From Lolium rigidum (Eukaryota; Streptophyta; Magnoliopsida; Poales; Poaceae), in NCBI RefSeq assembly GCF_022539505.1, contig NC_061508.1, positions 340,889,484 to 340,953,483 on the forward strand: 64,000 bases of DNA. Reading direction: 5' to 3'. Positions 1 through 13,000 of this stretch are shown here, one piece after another. Within the stretch, counting starts at the first letter, position 1, and every line of letters begins with the position of its first letter. The position numbers were made by a program, and so were the translations under genes. The notes beneath the pieces are model-generated. The model had not been told where the DNA came from, did no database searches, and saw nothing but the letters and a program-made list of their open reading frames with translations.

Positions 1-253
1 TGAATCTGAAACAGAAAAAATACTAAAGAAAAAAAGAAGAGAACAAAAAACGAACTAAGCAGGATTCGCTAAATATGTGTGCCTCCTCAATCCTTACAGT
101 GACTAATGGCGTGGGCTCAAAAACTTCTATCACAGTTTAATTCTTCCAATATGGAGAAAGTCCATCGACCCAAAGCACATATGTTGATATGTGGGTCCAA
201 AAGACTCCTAACAAAAGGGTGGGACAATAAAGGCGCTCAACTAAAGCATCTCA
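1..253. other. AT-rich intergenic DNA
   Basis: I see no gene here. The short open frames in this stretch have no recognisable domain and run into the neighbouring retroposon. Confidence 0.5.
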
Positions 254-269
254 TTCGCGCGTCCAATTT

Positions 270-960
270 TTTTTTTTTGCGGGAAAACCTGATGACATTA
301 GATCAGAACAGTTACAGAAAGGACCTCCACGAAAATAAAATTACACTCAAGCCCTACTGCAACCCTAGGTCGTCGCCGGCGAGGAGGACGTGCCGATGGC
401 GTGGCCGCCGCCGCTTCTCCACAGACGCTTGGATAGGAAGAAGACCCCTGGCGCGCGGGTTGTCGTCGAACCTCGAAATCCGAAGATCCTCCATCCGCCG
501 CCGCTAGCCACCACCCGGCCCTGATCTGCCACCACATCTTCGAAGAACACGCACCGGATCCGCCGCACTGGACTCCGGGAGGGGTAGAACGCGCAAGAAA
601 GCCACGAGGACTTCGAGCGCGAGAGAGGAGACGCTCCGCCGTGGACCTCCACCGAGCCCCACCGCCGACGAGGACGAGCATCACCTGCAAAACCAACTCC
701 GGCCGCGCCTCCGTCGCCAAAGCACCACCGTCTTGGACCCTGCAAACGCCTACACTATATACACACTGGGAATCGGGGTTCCCCCCACCTCCCGCCGCCG
801 GAGCGGCCGGCGGAGGGGAGGGGAACCAGCGAGACACCGGCGGTGAGGTGGAGTCGCAGGGGAGTTCCAGAAAAACGCCTCTGCGGGTGAGGTGGAGTCG
901 CAGGGGAGTTCCAGAAAAACGCCTCTGCGTCGCGGGAGAGGTTCCAGTAAAGATTAATGT
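270..960 (-). mobile_element. GC-rich non-LTR retroposon with 16-bp TSD
   Basis: The insertion is flanked by a perfect 16-bp direct repeat, TTCGCGCGTCCAATTT, at 254-269 and 961-976. Directly inside the left repeat is a run of T followed by GCGGG, which on the minus strand reads as a 3' end with a poly-A tail. This is the signature of target-primed reverse transcription by LINE machinery. The body is GC-rich and has overlapping open frames on both strands (up to 179 codons) without a recognisable domain, so I treat it as non-coding or non-autonomous. It resembles the larger retroposons at 8044, 25147 and 56835 in base composition and orientation. What gave rise to the body is unknown. Confidence 0.8.
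842..929. repeat. 44-bp unit in two tandem copies
   Basis: Two adjacent 44-bp units (842-885 and 886-929) read the same, starting GGTGAGGTGGAGTCGCAGGG. They lie in the 5' part of the minus-strand retroposon and partly overlap the larger 149-bp duplication. Confidence 0.9.
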
Positions 961-1205
961 TTCGCGCGTCCAATTTATACATTGAAGTTACTTAAATCTA
1001 TCTATTAGAAGTTTTTTCAAAATAAAATAACCCATCTATTAGGGCCAAGAAATATAGTTCCAGAAAAACGCCTCTGCGTCGCGGGAGAGGTTCCAGTAAA
1101 GATTAATGTTTCGCGCGTCCAATTTATACATTGAAGTTACTTAAATCTATCTATTAGAAGTTTTTTCAAAATAAAATAACCCATCTATTAGGGCCAAGAA
1201 ATATA
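908..1205. repeat. 149-bp tandem duplication across a retroposon junction
   Basis: Positions 908-1056 are repeated at 1057-1205 with no difference that I can see. The unit contains the 5' end of the retroposon, its right target-site duplication and about 80 bp of flank, so the duplication happened after the insertion. The target repeat therefore occurs a third time at 1110-1125. Confidence 0.93.
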
Positions 1206-3060
1206 CAAAAGCTCTTTATTTTTATACGATTTCCTATCAAATGGTTAGCGCGCAACTCTTGGTGAGTTTATTGATTTTGAGTGAGTTAATACTACAGATG
1301 CAATTCAGTATTACTTTTGGGGTTGAATTACGTGCTTTATGAATTTTGATTGAGATTTAAACTATCTTCCATGTACAAGGTAAGTATATTCATGAATACC
1401 GCAGATCAAGTAAGTACAAAAAAGAGAGACACATTATTCATGAGTTGATTGACCAATGATATATCAATACCAAGTGAAATTTGTCCACGCGATGCTAGCT
1501 TAGTGTTGAACCGAAGAAGATGAAATACATAGTGTCCAAGAGAAAACCAAAACGTGAGCAATTCAATGATTCAAGTAAAAAAAATCTCCAGATATTTTTT
1601 ATATTCTAGAATTTTAAGTTTTGTAAATTTATAAAATCCTTTGTATATGTAGCATAAAATATACAGCCATACACTGTAAAAACCTTTGCTTCCTTTAGAG
1701 CCTTTTTCTATGATATTTATGGAAACTAATGTAGTAATGAAGACATACATATATTTTTAATTCATATTAGTGGCACAACTATTTTGCTAGACATGTGATT
1801 TTGTTATTTCTAATATTTTTAATATACGAGAATTTGGTTTACATAGATTGGTAGGAGGTGGTGCCTTGAAAAGGAATCAACTAATATAATTTTCCTCGGA
1901 ATGTTTATTTTTAATGGTTATCATTTCAATTACATAACAAAAAATTGCATCTTAATATTTTAATTTGCATCTGTGATGTTAATATTTCTAAGTATAGTAG
2001 TAAAAGGCACTAGTTAAAAATGTATGCCATGATAAGGAGTTTGTACTTAAGAAAGTAAAAGAAGTTAGCATAAATTATTGATAGGCATGTGTTTTGACTC
2101 GACATGGGTCCAACGGGACATTATAAAGAGTAAAAAATAGACCAAGAAAATAAAAATGGTAGCCATTTCTTCCTCATAGCAAAATACTACTAGTCTTGTA
2201 TATTCCCATCTTCCATGCTAACATAAGTTAGAAAATTCGCCTATTTTTCGTGCAGAGATGGCCGAGACGAACAAAATTTTGTAGAATGGAAGACAAACAT
2301 ATTTTGTCTCAATTAGATTGTCCTTTTTCAAGAACTATATTTTATATGATGACATCTGACAAGAAAAACATTTAGTAGGCCAACTAGGGTTTGCTCCAAT
2401 TTTCAATTTTGTGAGAAATTCACTGGACTCATTTATTTGAGTTGCTCTTTAGGATTATGCAAAAGGCATCAATATATTGAGAGAAATAGATGACTACTAG
2501 CTAGTTAATTAAGATTATACCGGCCTATGTTATTAAATGAAGGGGATAATGCCTTGATACCATAGGAGAGAATGGTTAACTAGTTTGGTTGAAAGTTTGG
2601 TTCTTGGCTCTAGAATATTTTGTATTTACTCCACGAGGTCCATAGAAATAATTATCCCCAACAAGAGGGATTCAACTTCGAGGATATCAATGACACTTGT
2701 GATCTTATTGCTAGATATTATTTTTGATTGCACCTTGACATCTTGACGATTGGTATTTTTGCTTAGATGAGCAGAACGCAGACGATGATAGACAATAAGA
2801 TAAGACTACTCCAAGTCGACCGCACCTTCAATCAGGAATAATGGGATCTTTTTAAAGTTCATACTTATGATTGACGAACCATGGGCAGAATGGTGGCCCA
2901 AAGTGAGATGCTACTATTCAAACCGAACAAACTCCAGTTTAATATAAAAAATTTAAAATAGGCACACAATATGCTAAAAAAAGAACGGGCTAGAAGATTG
3001 ACCTAACGGCGTAAGCAACCACACCTATTCACCGCTCACTGCCGCCGCCGGAGGCCGACA
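1206..3060. other. AT-rich intergenic DNA, no gene seen
   Basis: This stretch is strongly AT-rich with no open frame over 60 codons and no motif I recognise. I cannot assign it to a repeat family by eye. Confidence 0.5.
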
Positions 3061-3099
3061 GAGGATGGGCTGGGCCTGTCAGCGCGGGGCCGCAGCTGC

Positions 3100-5965
3100 C
3101 TGTATTTTTTTTTGTTTTACCAGTTTTTTTTTGGTTCTCTACTGTTTCTTTGGTTTCTTTCGGTTTTATTTGGTTTTAATGCTGGTTTAAACAGTTTTTT
3201 CCGTCAGTTCTTTCGATCTTTTTAAAAATTTGAACATTTTTCAAGTTTGAACTTTTTTGGACTTGAGTTTTTTAAACTTCTAATTTTTTTAAACAATTTC
3301 GAACTTTGAACATATTACAAGTTTGAACATTTTTCCATTTTGAAAGTTTTCCTTTCATTTTTTTCCATATTTTAATTAACTTTATTCCATATTTGAGTTT
3401 TTTAAAATTTTGAACAATTTTCAATTTTGGACATTTTCTGTTTTGAACCTTTTTCAAGTTTTATAATCTTTCGGATTTCAACATTTTACAAACTTGGACA
3501 TTTTTTGATCTGAACTATTTTTATATTTGAAATGTTCCTGATTTTTTTATATTAAACAGTATTTAAATCTAAACAGAAAGAAGAAAAAAAAAAGAATCCT
3601 TACTGGACCATATTCGCAGCGGCCCATGGCCGGAGCGCTCCAGGCGGGACCGACCATGGCAGGGCGCAGCTCTGCACTGACTGATGGGATTCGTAGCATA
3701 GAAAACAAAAAATTTCCTACCGCAAGAACGAATAACAAGCCAAGATCCAATCTAGAAGATGGTAGCAACGAGAAGATCATGAGACTAACCCTCGAAGATT
3801 TTCAAAGCCTACGAGATTAGATCTCGTTGTGGATGTAGTCGATCACTTGCCGCTTGCAAAAGCGCGTAGAAGATCTTCACGGTGCCACAGTCGGGCAGCA
3901 CCTCCGTACTCGGTCACACGTTCAGTGTTGATGACGACGTCCTCCTCCCCGTTCCAGCGGGTAGCGAAAGTAGTAGATCCTCCTCAGAATCCCGACAGCA
4001 CGACGGCGTGGTGGCGGTGGTGGTGGAGATCTCCGGCAGGGCTTCGCCTAAGCACTGCGGGAGAGGTATGTGGAGGAGGGGCGGCTAGGGTTTGGGGAGA
4101 GGGGGCAAGGGTTGCGACTTGTGATGCCTTTGGGGTGCCCCTTGGCCTCCTTTTAAAGGTGGAAAAGGTCCTTGGGTCGTCCAAGACCTGCCCCCAAAGT
4201 TTGGGAGAGTTCCGGTAGGTTTCCGGTTTCAAAAACCTAGTCCTACTCGGACTCTTTTGCCAATTCCGAAATTTCATTAAGGAAAGACTCTTTTTGCCTT
4301 AAGGCAACGTGGTTGCACCTATTATGGAACCCTCCGGACTTCCTTAGACATCCCGGGTCGCCCCGGACACTTCCGGAACCTTCCATAATATTTCGGACTA
4401 TTCCGGTCCTTCCAAAACCTTCTAGAAGCTCCGGTCAAAACACCGGACTTTTTCCGAACCCCGGAAAATGACTTCACATATATGAATCTTATTCTCCGGA
4501 CCATTCCGAACCTCCTCGTGATGTCTCGGATCCCATTCGAGACTTCGAACAACATTCGAGCTCCATTCCATATTCCATATCTACTTAAAACGACATCAAA
4601 CCTTAAGTGTGTCACCCTACGGTTCGTGAACTATGTAGACATGGTTGAGACTTCTCTCCGACCAATAAGCAATAGCGGGATCTGGAGATTCATAATGGCT
4701 CCCACATATTCAACGATGACTTAGTGATCGATTGAACCATTTACATACGATACCGATTCCCTTTGTCACGCGATATTTTACTTGTTTGAGGTTTGATCAT
4801 CGGTATCTCTATACCTTGTTCAACCTCGTCTCCAACAAGTACTCTTTACTCGTACCGTGTTATATCATCTCTTATGAACCATTCATATGCTTGCAAGCTA
4901 ATTAGACGACATTCCACCGAGAGGGCCCAGAGTATATCTATCCGTCATCGGGATGGACAAATCCCACTCTTGATCCATATGCCTCAACTCATACTTTCCG
5001 AATACTTAATCCAACCTTTATAACCACCCATTTACGCAGTGACGTTTGATATAATCAAAGAACCCTTCCGGTATAAGTGATTTACATGATCTCATGGTCG
5101 AAGGATTAGGTAACTATGTATCGAAAGCTTATAGCAAACTGAACTTAATGACGTGATCTTATGCTACGCTTATTTGGGTGTATGTCCATTATATCATTCA
5201 CTTAATGACATAACCTTGTTATTAATAACATCCAATGTTCATGATCATGAAACCTTGATCATCTATTAATCAACAAGCTAGTTATACAAGAGGCTTACTA
5301 GGGACTCCTTGTTGTTTACATAACACACATGTATCAATGTTTCGGTTAATACAATTATAGCATGGTATGCAAACATTTATCATAAACACAAAGATATATT
5401 ATAATAACCATTTTATTATTGCCTCTTGGGCATATCTCCAACACCGACCTGGTCGGCAGCGCGCGTGTGCACACACCCTCCGCGGGAGCTACTTGGGCTG
5501 CGGCCCAGGATCAGCTAATATCTTCTTTTCCTTTTTTTTTTCTTTTTTCAATTGTTTTTCTGTTTTACAAAAAATTGATTATTTCGAAAAAAAGAAATGA
5601 AACATTTTTCTAGATGTGACCATTTTTTAAACTTGAACAATTTAATTTGAACAAAATTTAAAACTGAAAATTTTCGAAATTTGAACAAATTTTAAACCTG
5701 AATTTTTTGAAGTTCGAACAAATTTTCAAATCGGAATATTTTCAAATTTGAACACTTTTTAATTTGAACAATTTTTGAATCTGCATATTTTAAGAATTTG
5801 AAAATTTTCCAAATTTAAATATATTAAATTTTGAACCTTTTTTGAAAACTGAACATTTTTAAAATCTTGAAACAGCCAAATAAAGAAAACCAAACCAGAA
5901 ACCCAAAAAAGGAAAACCGAAATATAAAACCGGACTGGAAAATTGTACTGGAAAACCAAAATGAG
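3100..5965. mobile_element. Possible foldback or Mutator-like element with T-rich and A-rich arms
   Basis: The left arm (about 3100-3560) is rich in TTTGAAC and TTTTGGTTT motifs. The right arm (about 5530-5965) is rich in the complementary GTTCAAA and AAACCAAA motifs, so the two arms are loosely inverted. Between them lies a short GC-rich core, and a Copia solo LTR has inserted into that core. I could not define clean terminal repeats or a target-site duplication, so class and borders are tentative. Confidence 0.35.
3682..5443 (-). mobile_element. Copia-type solo LTR (BARE/Angela/WIS-like)
   Basis: Read on the minus strand the sequence starts TGTTGGAGATATGCCC and ends in CCCATCA, the TG...CA borders typical of long Triticeae Copia LTRs. 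Its 1762 bp fits that group. The flanking five bases are CTGAC (3677-3681) and CCGAC (5444-5448), a target-site duplication with one substitution. No primer-binding site, internal domain or second LTR is present, so this is a solo LTR left by recombination between LTRs. The family name is my recognition of the termini, not a database match. Confidence 0.85.
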
Positions 5966-6059
5966 GCCTGACCCAAACCTGACCAGGGGTGTGCGGTGTG
6001 GAGTAGCCGCCGACCTGGTCGGCATATAGGAATCGCCCCATGGCGCCCGCTTAAGGCGA

Positions 6060-8026
6060 GGAATAGGAGGTCCCGGTGTTACCTGCATTTTTGCTTCTAT
6101 CCCATGAGGGACACCAATTTTTTCAGGAGAAGTAATTTTGATGTTCTACTGTTATTTTTTTCCTGGTTGCCCACATCTCACCTACAAAATCTTGTGATGT
6201 ACAACTATATAGTGGGTATGGTAGCCACGAGCCGAGGATCACCAATATCTTCAGCGCAGACCGGTTAAAACTTACAACACGTGAATTCCATATATGTAAA
6301 AGTAAATAACAAGACAAACTGACGCTGAAATATTATTGTTACAGTTTTCACGATTAGAGTCCAGCAACGCACGTTTCTGATGTCAGAGATATCCGGCTTC
6401 AATCATCGTCGTAGTTTCATTGCCTGATGGGGTGATGGGGCACATCAACTGCCACCAACTGAATTTTAGTGCCTACACCTCTGACTAGTTTATTTTTATA
6501 ACACAGATATCAAGCTAGATGTATACAGGATGGAATACACCTTATTTGGTCTTACACGTTGTAGTAATTAACCCAAACGGTGTAGCTCTGGATACCCATT
6601 CGACTCTTTATTAAGAAAGAATTACCGGTTTTACTGTCATGACTCATGCGCTATACTGATCTATGTTAAACTGTTGTTAGAATTCGTTGAGAAGGACAAC
6701 AAAATTTAAGAGGTGAAGAAGGCCAGCAAGGGGATGTCAGTAAGCTACATAACCGATCAGTTGGTGTAATTAACAGTTAGCTTTAGTCAGTGGTACTGTA
6801 CTAGAAGTACTAGAGCGCCAGCATACGCATGCTGGTGCAGTTGTGGTACTACTGGAGTGCCAGCATACGCATGCAAACCACTGTGTCGCTGTACAGAACT
6901 TAACTGAAGAAAGGCAGCCAATTATGCGAGGAGATCAATGCATGCAGGGACAGACAGGGAAGCCCTACCAGCTCTATGCAGGTAGCAGGGCAGCGAGAGA
7001 GACAAGATCTGCGTTCTCTAGTAGGCTGGAATGCGGGACCCACATGGTAGCCCCACACACCTGGTCCCTCATTGTCAGGGATTATCATGCTGATCTTGAA
7101 CTGCAACAGGAACCACCAAGGCAGTAGCCAGCTCCTCCAGTCCATGCATCAACTGATGGCATGTGTGTGTTTTGTACTACTCCATGCATGGTTCATGATA
7201 AGTACACAGGCTCAACTACAAGCATGAATTCATTGGTTAGGTTGGCAACTGCATCATTAACTTTACTCATGTGTAAGGATCAGAACCATTAACATATATA
7301 TATATGAACTTAACCAAAAAGTACACCATCGGAATTTTTCATGTACAATTATGATTAGTTATGACTTAGCACTATCATGTATCATGCATGCATATCCAAG
7401 TTAGTTGTTGCAAGTACTATCAAGTATCAACTTGTAATAGGGAATGATACATATTGCCGATACATTACTTACCTCGTGGGCGCGTATAGGTTGCAGTGTT
7501 TTTTTATGGTCCACATGTTGATGTTGAAACTAAATTATAGTTGGTTTTCAGTTAACTAGTCTAAGGCTCTAAGCCCATTGGTTCATTTTTTATTAGTTTG
7601 TTAGTGTGTCAATCATTATGATGGTGTGAACTAAGATCCTTTTCACGGCGTATATTATAAGAATATCTAGTTATGAGTTATGATTTTGTTTGTCTTTCTT
7701 GTTGTCCATTTGAGAATTGACTGAGCATTCCTCTGGTGCATCCAATAAAACTTAATTTAAGATATTGGCGGAGGCGAATGAAAAATAACTCATATGCATA
7801 TGACTTTTCACACCAAGTTTTTTACTGCCTAACTCCTTGCTTATATTACTAGCTAGTTTTGAAGTCTGTAAATTCAGGTTAATTAAAAGGTCCGTCAGAC
7901 AACTCTAAGTCGAAGCAAAGGGATGAAATGTCAAATAATTTATTTTAATTTTAAAATGAACCACTTGACACCCTTGATTAATTGAAAATTTGGAATATGT
8001 TAGAAGAAGAATTTCATTTCATTTGT
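6060..8026. other. Intergenic DNA 3' of the NAC gene
   Basis: I see no convincing gene. The longest open frame is under 100 codons. A small direct repeat containing CCAGCATACGCATGC occurs twice between 6811 and 6874. I looked for conserved plant miRNAs by eye and found none. Confidence 0.45.
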
Positions 8027-8043
8027 TTTTTGGAAGTAATATA

Positions 8044-9674
8044 TTTTTTTGGAGCAACCGGCAGGAGCTCTGCCTATTCATTAAGAAGAGGGAAATTTAG
8101 CCGGTTTATAAGGGAAACCGACCGAAAACCGATACAAACCCGACACCCGTGTCCGGTTTATAAGGAAGACCGGACAAAGAAAAACCTACACGGCACAGTT
8201 TTAAGGAAAACCGGCGAAAACCACACTTGGCCACACGACCTAGCTCAACTAGGTATGGAGCGCCGTCGAATGACACCAGCACGACGGCAACGGCAAGCAC
8301 CACGACTGCCCGGTCCACGTCCCTGGAAAGGAAGTCAGAGCCGAAGGGAACGGCTAGGCCTTTCAAGCTTCGCGGGGAGAGGCAGGCCGCAAGAAGCAAG
8401 CCAGCGGCACTCGCACACCGACGGTACCCGAAGACCGCGACCCAAACCAGTGGTGCAAGCATCGACAACAAGAGGCTACCAAGACTCCAAAAAATGACGC
8501 CTCCAACGAGGTCACGACATCCAAAGACGCCGCCGTCATCCAATCCGGCAAGCCGGATTTGGGTATTCACCCTGGAATGATGGGCGGAGGGGTGACTGGA
8601 CTCCACGACAACGCCTTAAAGAAGGAAAGCGACGCCCGAAGGCGACGCCGTTGTCGGCACCGACCAAGTCGGGCAAGATTTTCATCCGGAGACCCAAGAC
8701 AGCCACCTCCACTGGGCTATCACGAGGACAACCCAAAATGCCGGACGAGCACAGACCACCAGCCATAGGGACGCCGCCCACGCCAACGGAAGCATGCCCT
8801 GCCGCCCACGCGGCCAGAGACATAGCAGCAACACCACCTCGCTCCCGGAGCCGCCGCTCCGGCTTCCACGCGCAACAGGCCGACCCCTCGCGTCAACCTG
8901 TCGCCGTCCCGAGACGCTAGGATCAGCGCCCCGCCCGCCCGCAGCCGCGCCGCCGCGCCGCCATCCTTGCACCGTGGCTCACCTCCGCCACAGCCTGCGC
9001 AGAACTGGCAAGGGCCGCCGCACCCCAGCCAGCCTGCCACACGCGGTGGCCCTCCGCAGCCGCCCCGAACTCCGACCTCCACGCGACCGCCACGCCAAGG
9101 AGGAGCTGGGCCGGCACATCCCCGTCGCCACCGCGTCCCCGGGCCCGGCATCCTCTTCTCCGGCCAGCCGTCGGCGCCGAAGATGCAGACCGGCCTCCCC
9201 TGCCGGCTGCCCGTTGTCGGGGGCACGGCCCCGACACCACCAACGCCATCCAGGCGTCCCAGGGCCGCCGCCCGGCCTCCTTGAGCGAGGCCGACTCGGA
9301 ATCCCCCAAATCGAGCGGATCTCGATCCGGGAGGACGCCGACCAGGCCGCCCCGTAGGGCCCCGCGCCGAGGGCAACCGCCGCCGAACAGCCCGCGACCT
9401 CCGCAGCCGCCGGCGAGCAGCCACCACCGCAGCCCCCCGCCCGAGCCCGCCGGCTCGGCATCCTCAAGCCCCGACCGCCATCGCCCCCACGAGCCGGCCC
9501 TCCACCGCGCGCCCAGGAAATCCCCGACCACCTTCGGCAGCGGGGTGCCGCCACCGCCGCGGAGGAGGCCGCCGGCGGCAGCGGCGGGGGAGGCCCAGGC
9601 GGGGCGGAGCTTTGACGGCGCTGGGTTTCGCCCCTGGCGTCGCCTGGGGGAGCGACGCGAGGGGAGGTATAATA
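8044..9674 (-). mobile_element. 1.6-kb GC-rich retroposon with 17-bp TSD
   Basis: A perfect 17-bp direct repeat, TTTTTGGAAGTAATATA, flanks the insertion at 8027-8043 and 9675-9691. On the minus strand the element ends in a poly-A tract (the T run at 8044-8050), preceded by GGCAGAGCTCCTGCCGG, a 3'-end style common in grass LINE insertions. The body is very GC-rich. It has many overlapping long frames on both strands (up to 267 codons), as expected from composition alone, and I recognise no reverse transcriptase, endonuclease or RNase H. It shares a block around 8600-8690 with the retroposons at 25147 and 56835, so it belongs to a family of non-autonomous retroposons or 5' LINE derivatives. Confidence 0.8.
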
Positions 9675-9691
9675 TTTTTGGAAGTAATATA

Positions 9692-10072
9692 ATTTATGTA
9701 CATAAACTGTTTGCTTAGTGAAAACTAATATACACATAGAGTGGAATCTAGGATTCACAAAGAACATTATATCTTTTACCATTATATATAGTTTTTAGCT
9801 AACAAGCACTGATATTTCCATCTCACCCATAGTCGTACAAAAATAATGTATATATATACATTTTACATCATCAATGATATATTCGTTTTTCTTGATCCCA
9901 CCTTTTTTTGACAAATAATTAACGTGAACTACAATGCCGCAAGCTATAAAGCTATATATATACCACAACTACATGCAATAGCGCACATGCACACACACCC
10001 AAGTAGTCTAGATCTTCCTTTTAGATTTATATCCATCCTTAATTGGCAGCAATAATATACCTAGCTAGAAAA
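9692..10072. other. Probable 3' flank or UTR of the NAC gene
   Basis: This AT-rich stretch lies just downstream of the NAC stop codon (the gene is on the minus strand) and probably contains its 3' UTR. I do not see a clear AATAAA, so the transcript end is not placed. Confidence 0.4.
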
Positions 10073-13000
10073 TCAATTGAGTGAGTTCCACATCTGTGAG
10101 AAGCCACTCTCAGCTAAGTACTCGAACCCATCCTGAGCAAACACACCACCCTGGGCTGGCGCCTCGCTCTTCACGTTGCCTTGTTCAAACCTGGTGAGCT
10201 GGCTCAGCGCGTCCTTGATTGCCTTCCCCATGTGCTGATGCTCCTGATGATCAGCCATGGGCGCGGTGACCGGAATGTTCATGGACCCTGACGAAGGCGG
10301 GTGGGAGGAGGGATTATTGGAGAAGCAGGGCACTTGCTCATAACCCTCTAGGTTTTGCATCCCAGCTTGATGGTCAAATGCAATATAGTTGTTGTCAACG
10401 AGGGGAGGCAGTGAGGTTGCGGCCGCACTGTCCATGTTGTAGTTGCTGCCTGTGGGTGGCTTGGCAATGGTTGCCCTTGTCTTGTAGAAAACCCTGCACA
10501 ATACCCAGTCCTCCTGTGTAACATGGAAATATTACACAACGATTAGAGTTGGAAAATAAACGAGTTATGTATGCATCTCAAGTGGTCATGAGATGAAGAG
10601 TTCCAGCAGCAGATTTTGCAACTTTTGCATGGCTTGATAGGAATTAAATCAATTTATAATTTTATAAAGCTACTATTTATTTTTGTGTGCAGAAATTGCT
10701 TTATGAAATCGTTAGGAAGTGACTTGAATGCGATGATAAAGTTTGGTGTGAGTCAAATATTTGCACATGTGTTTATACATTGGGGCATACATCCAAAAGA
10801 GACAAGATCATCCTCATATCTATGTAGCTGGCATGAGAGTGACCCACATGTAAAGAAAGATCGATGAAGTACAAAATAAGAACTGCAACTAGTAGGCGCT
10901 TAATAACAATTAACATCATGAACATATTCTCTAGCTACCACGAATTTTCTAAACAAATTCAGTTCACTATCGGCTGTTGCGTCTTAACATGAGCACCAAT
11001 AAGTTTTTTGGACACCTTATATTATTTAGGTGACACCTAAATTATCTCTTAAGGGTGTTAGTTAAAGAATTGGTCAACTTTGTGACTAACTTTGGGCGCT
11101 TCAATTCTAATGATCTGTTGCTAGATCTTTAGTTAAGAGGGTATGCATGTATAATGAGCTGGCCTGTTGTACTACATTATTCACTGCACATGTATAATAT
11201 ATATATGATGAACTGGCATTCCTGCCTATCGCATCATATGAAAGTCACGTGAACAAAACGATTGATTCTTTAGTTTATATTTTCATGTGCTTGCATAAAA
11301 CTTACTGCTTGTGAAAATCAATATGGCCAGTTTCGTTTTCAAAGTCCCCCCTTTCTGAAAAAGAATTGTCCCAAAATATATACTCCCTCTGTCCCAAATT
11401 AGTTGTCCCAATTTTTTTTTTTTAATATGGATGTATCTAGATATGTTTTAGTGTCTTGATGCATCCATATTTTAATAAACTTGAGACAACTAATTTGGGA
11501 CGGAGGATAGTAGTTTCTTGATTGTGTGCATCAAAATTGGTGGCACATTTTACATTCTTGATATGATAGTACATTATAATACAAGCATCAGATAAGGAAC
11601 AAAAGGAGAAACTCATAGAGTATCGCTTAGTGGAAAGATAAATTGCTCATCAAAATAGTAGTACATGAATCATCTTCTACACATATGTTCCAAAATAAGA
11701 TGATTACCTTGAATGGTAACTTCATTGGATCACCTTGCCCTTCCTTGCGGAATTCGTGCATGACCCACTCAGTCTTCTTCCCCTTAGGGGCTCTTCCTTG
11801 ATAGAATACAAGGGTTTTTCTCATGCCCACTAGCAACCCTTTCCGGGTTATCGGACGGTCTTTCCCGGTAGCCTTCCAGTAGCCGGATTCAGTTGCTCTA
11901 TTTGTTCTCTGACCAGTGGCGTACTTCCTGTCCCTTAGACTGTAGAAATACCACTCCTTGCCGGCAATGCATGCAATTTCTGAAAAACAAATTAACAAAC
12001 AATTATGTAAAAAACAATATAACTTTGGTTAAAATAATCATTTATCTCAAATATTAAAGAAATGAGTATCTATTAGCCTAATGATCTACTTGTAATGTGG
12101 AAACACAACTTTGTCAAAAAATTGTATTGCTTGCTTTTTTTGTCAGGAGAAATTCCTAACACAAGAGCCACATTTAATTAGTTCAGCTATAGACAATACC
12201 CAATAATAGGTGATTGCATAATGGGGAGAATAAAGTTATTTTTGGAACCATTGGATGGAAATCTAATAATAAGGGAAAGGCATCTTGCTTACTCTTATGA
12301 GATATCAATTAACATATATCCAACCCTTTCCATATATATGTTCTTTTCTCATGGCTTTGTGCATGGTGTGTTTCTACTAATAGGCAAAGTGGGAGGCCTT
12401 CTTTTTATGTTAAGTTTGTCTCCATCCATGGGCTGTTAATTCCCTTTAAGGATCAGGCAAAGTGGGGGAATATTTGATGGCATGGCATGAACAGGGACAG
12501 ATGAGGAGCAGGCTAGGAAGGGGCCAAACAGACTCATGGGTGTGAGAATATCCTTCTGTTATGGGGATGGGGAAGGCGACAAGCAGGCAGACAAGACGTG
12601 TGAATTTTGTTCTCATTGTAGAATAATTCCCAGGAACTATATGTACTCATCCACTGATCAAGTCTAGCAAATCTGGAACAAAAGAAAAAAAAGAAACTGT
12701 ATACTATGCAAGAAGTTGATCTCTCTCGCTCTGATATTTTCTTGCCTATTGGATCATGACTTTTCAAATGTTAATCAAAATAAATTAGGACATATTGTTA
12801 TAATATAAAGAGGAAAAAAGGGCATGGGCACACCAAAAAGGAAGGGCCAAAAAAGTGAGATTAAAAGAAAAGAAAAAGGTGTGTTTCTAGCGGTATGGGA
12901 AGCATGCATAGTTGCAAGTTGCAACTTGATGAGATCGAAATTGACGTGGTCACTTCAGTTGTGGCTGGGAGTGGCAAAGGATCAACTAGCTAGCACTAGC

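Noticed and set aside
8720..9782. Several overlapping long frames (up to 267 codons) on both strands
   Set aside because: They lie in a GC-rich retroposon where stop codons are rare, overlap each other on both strands, and show no domain.
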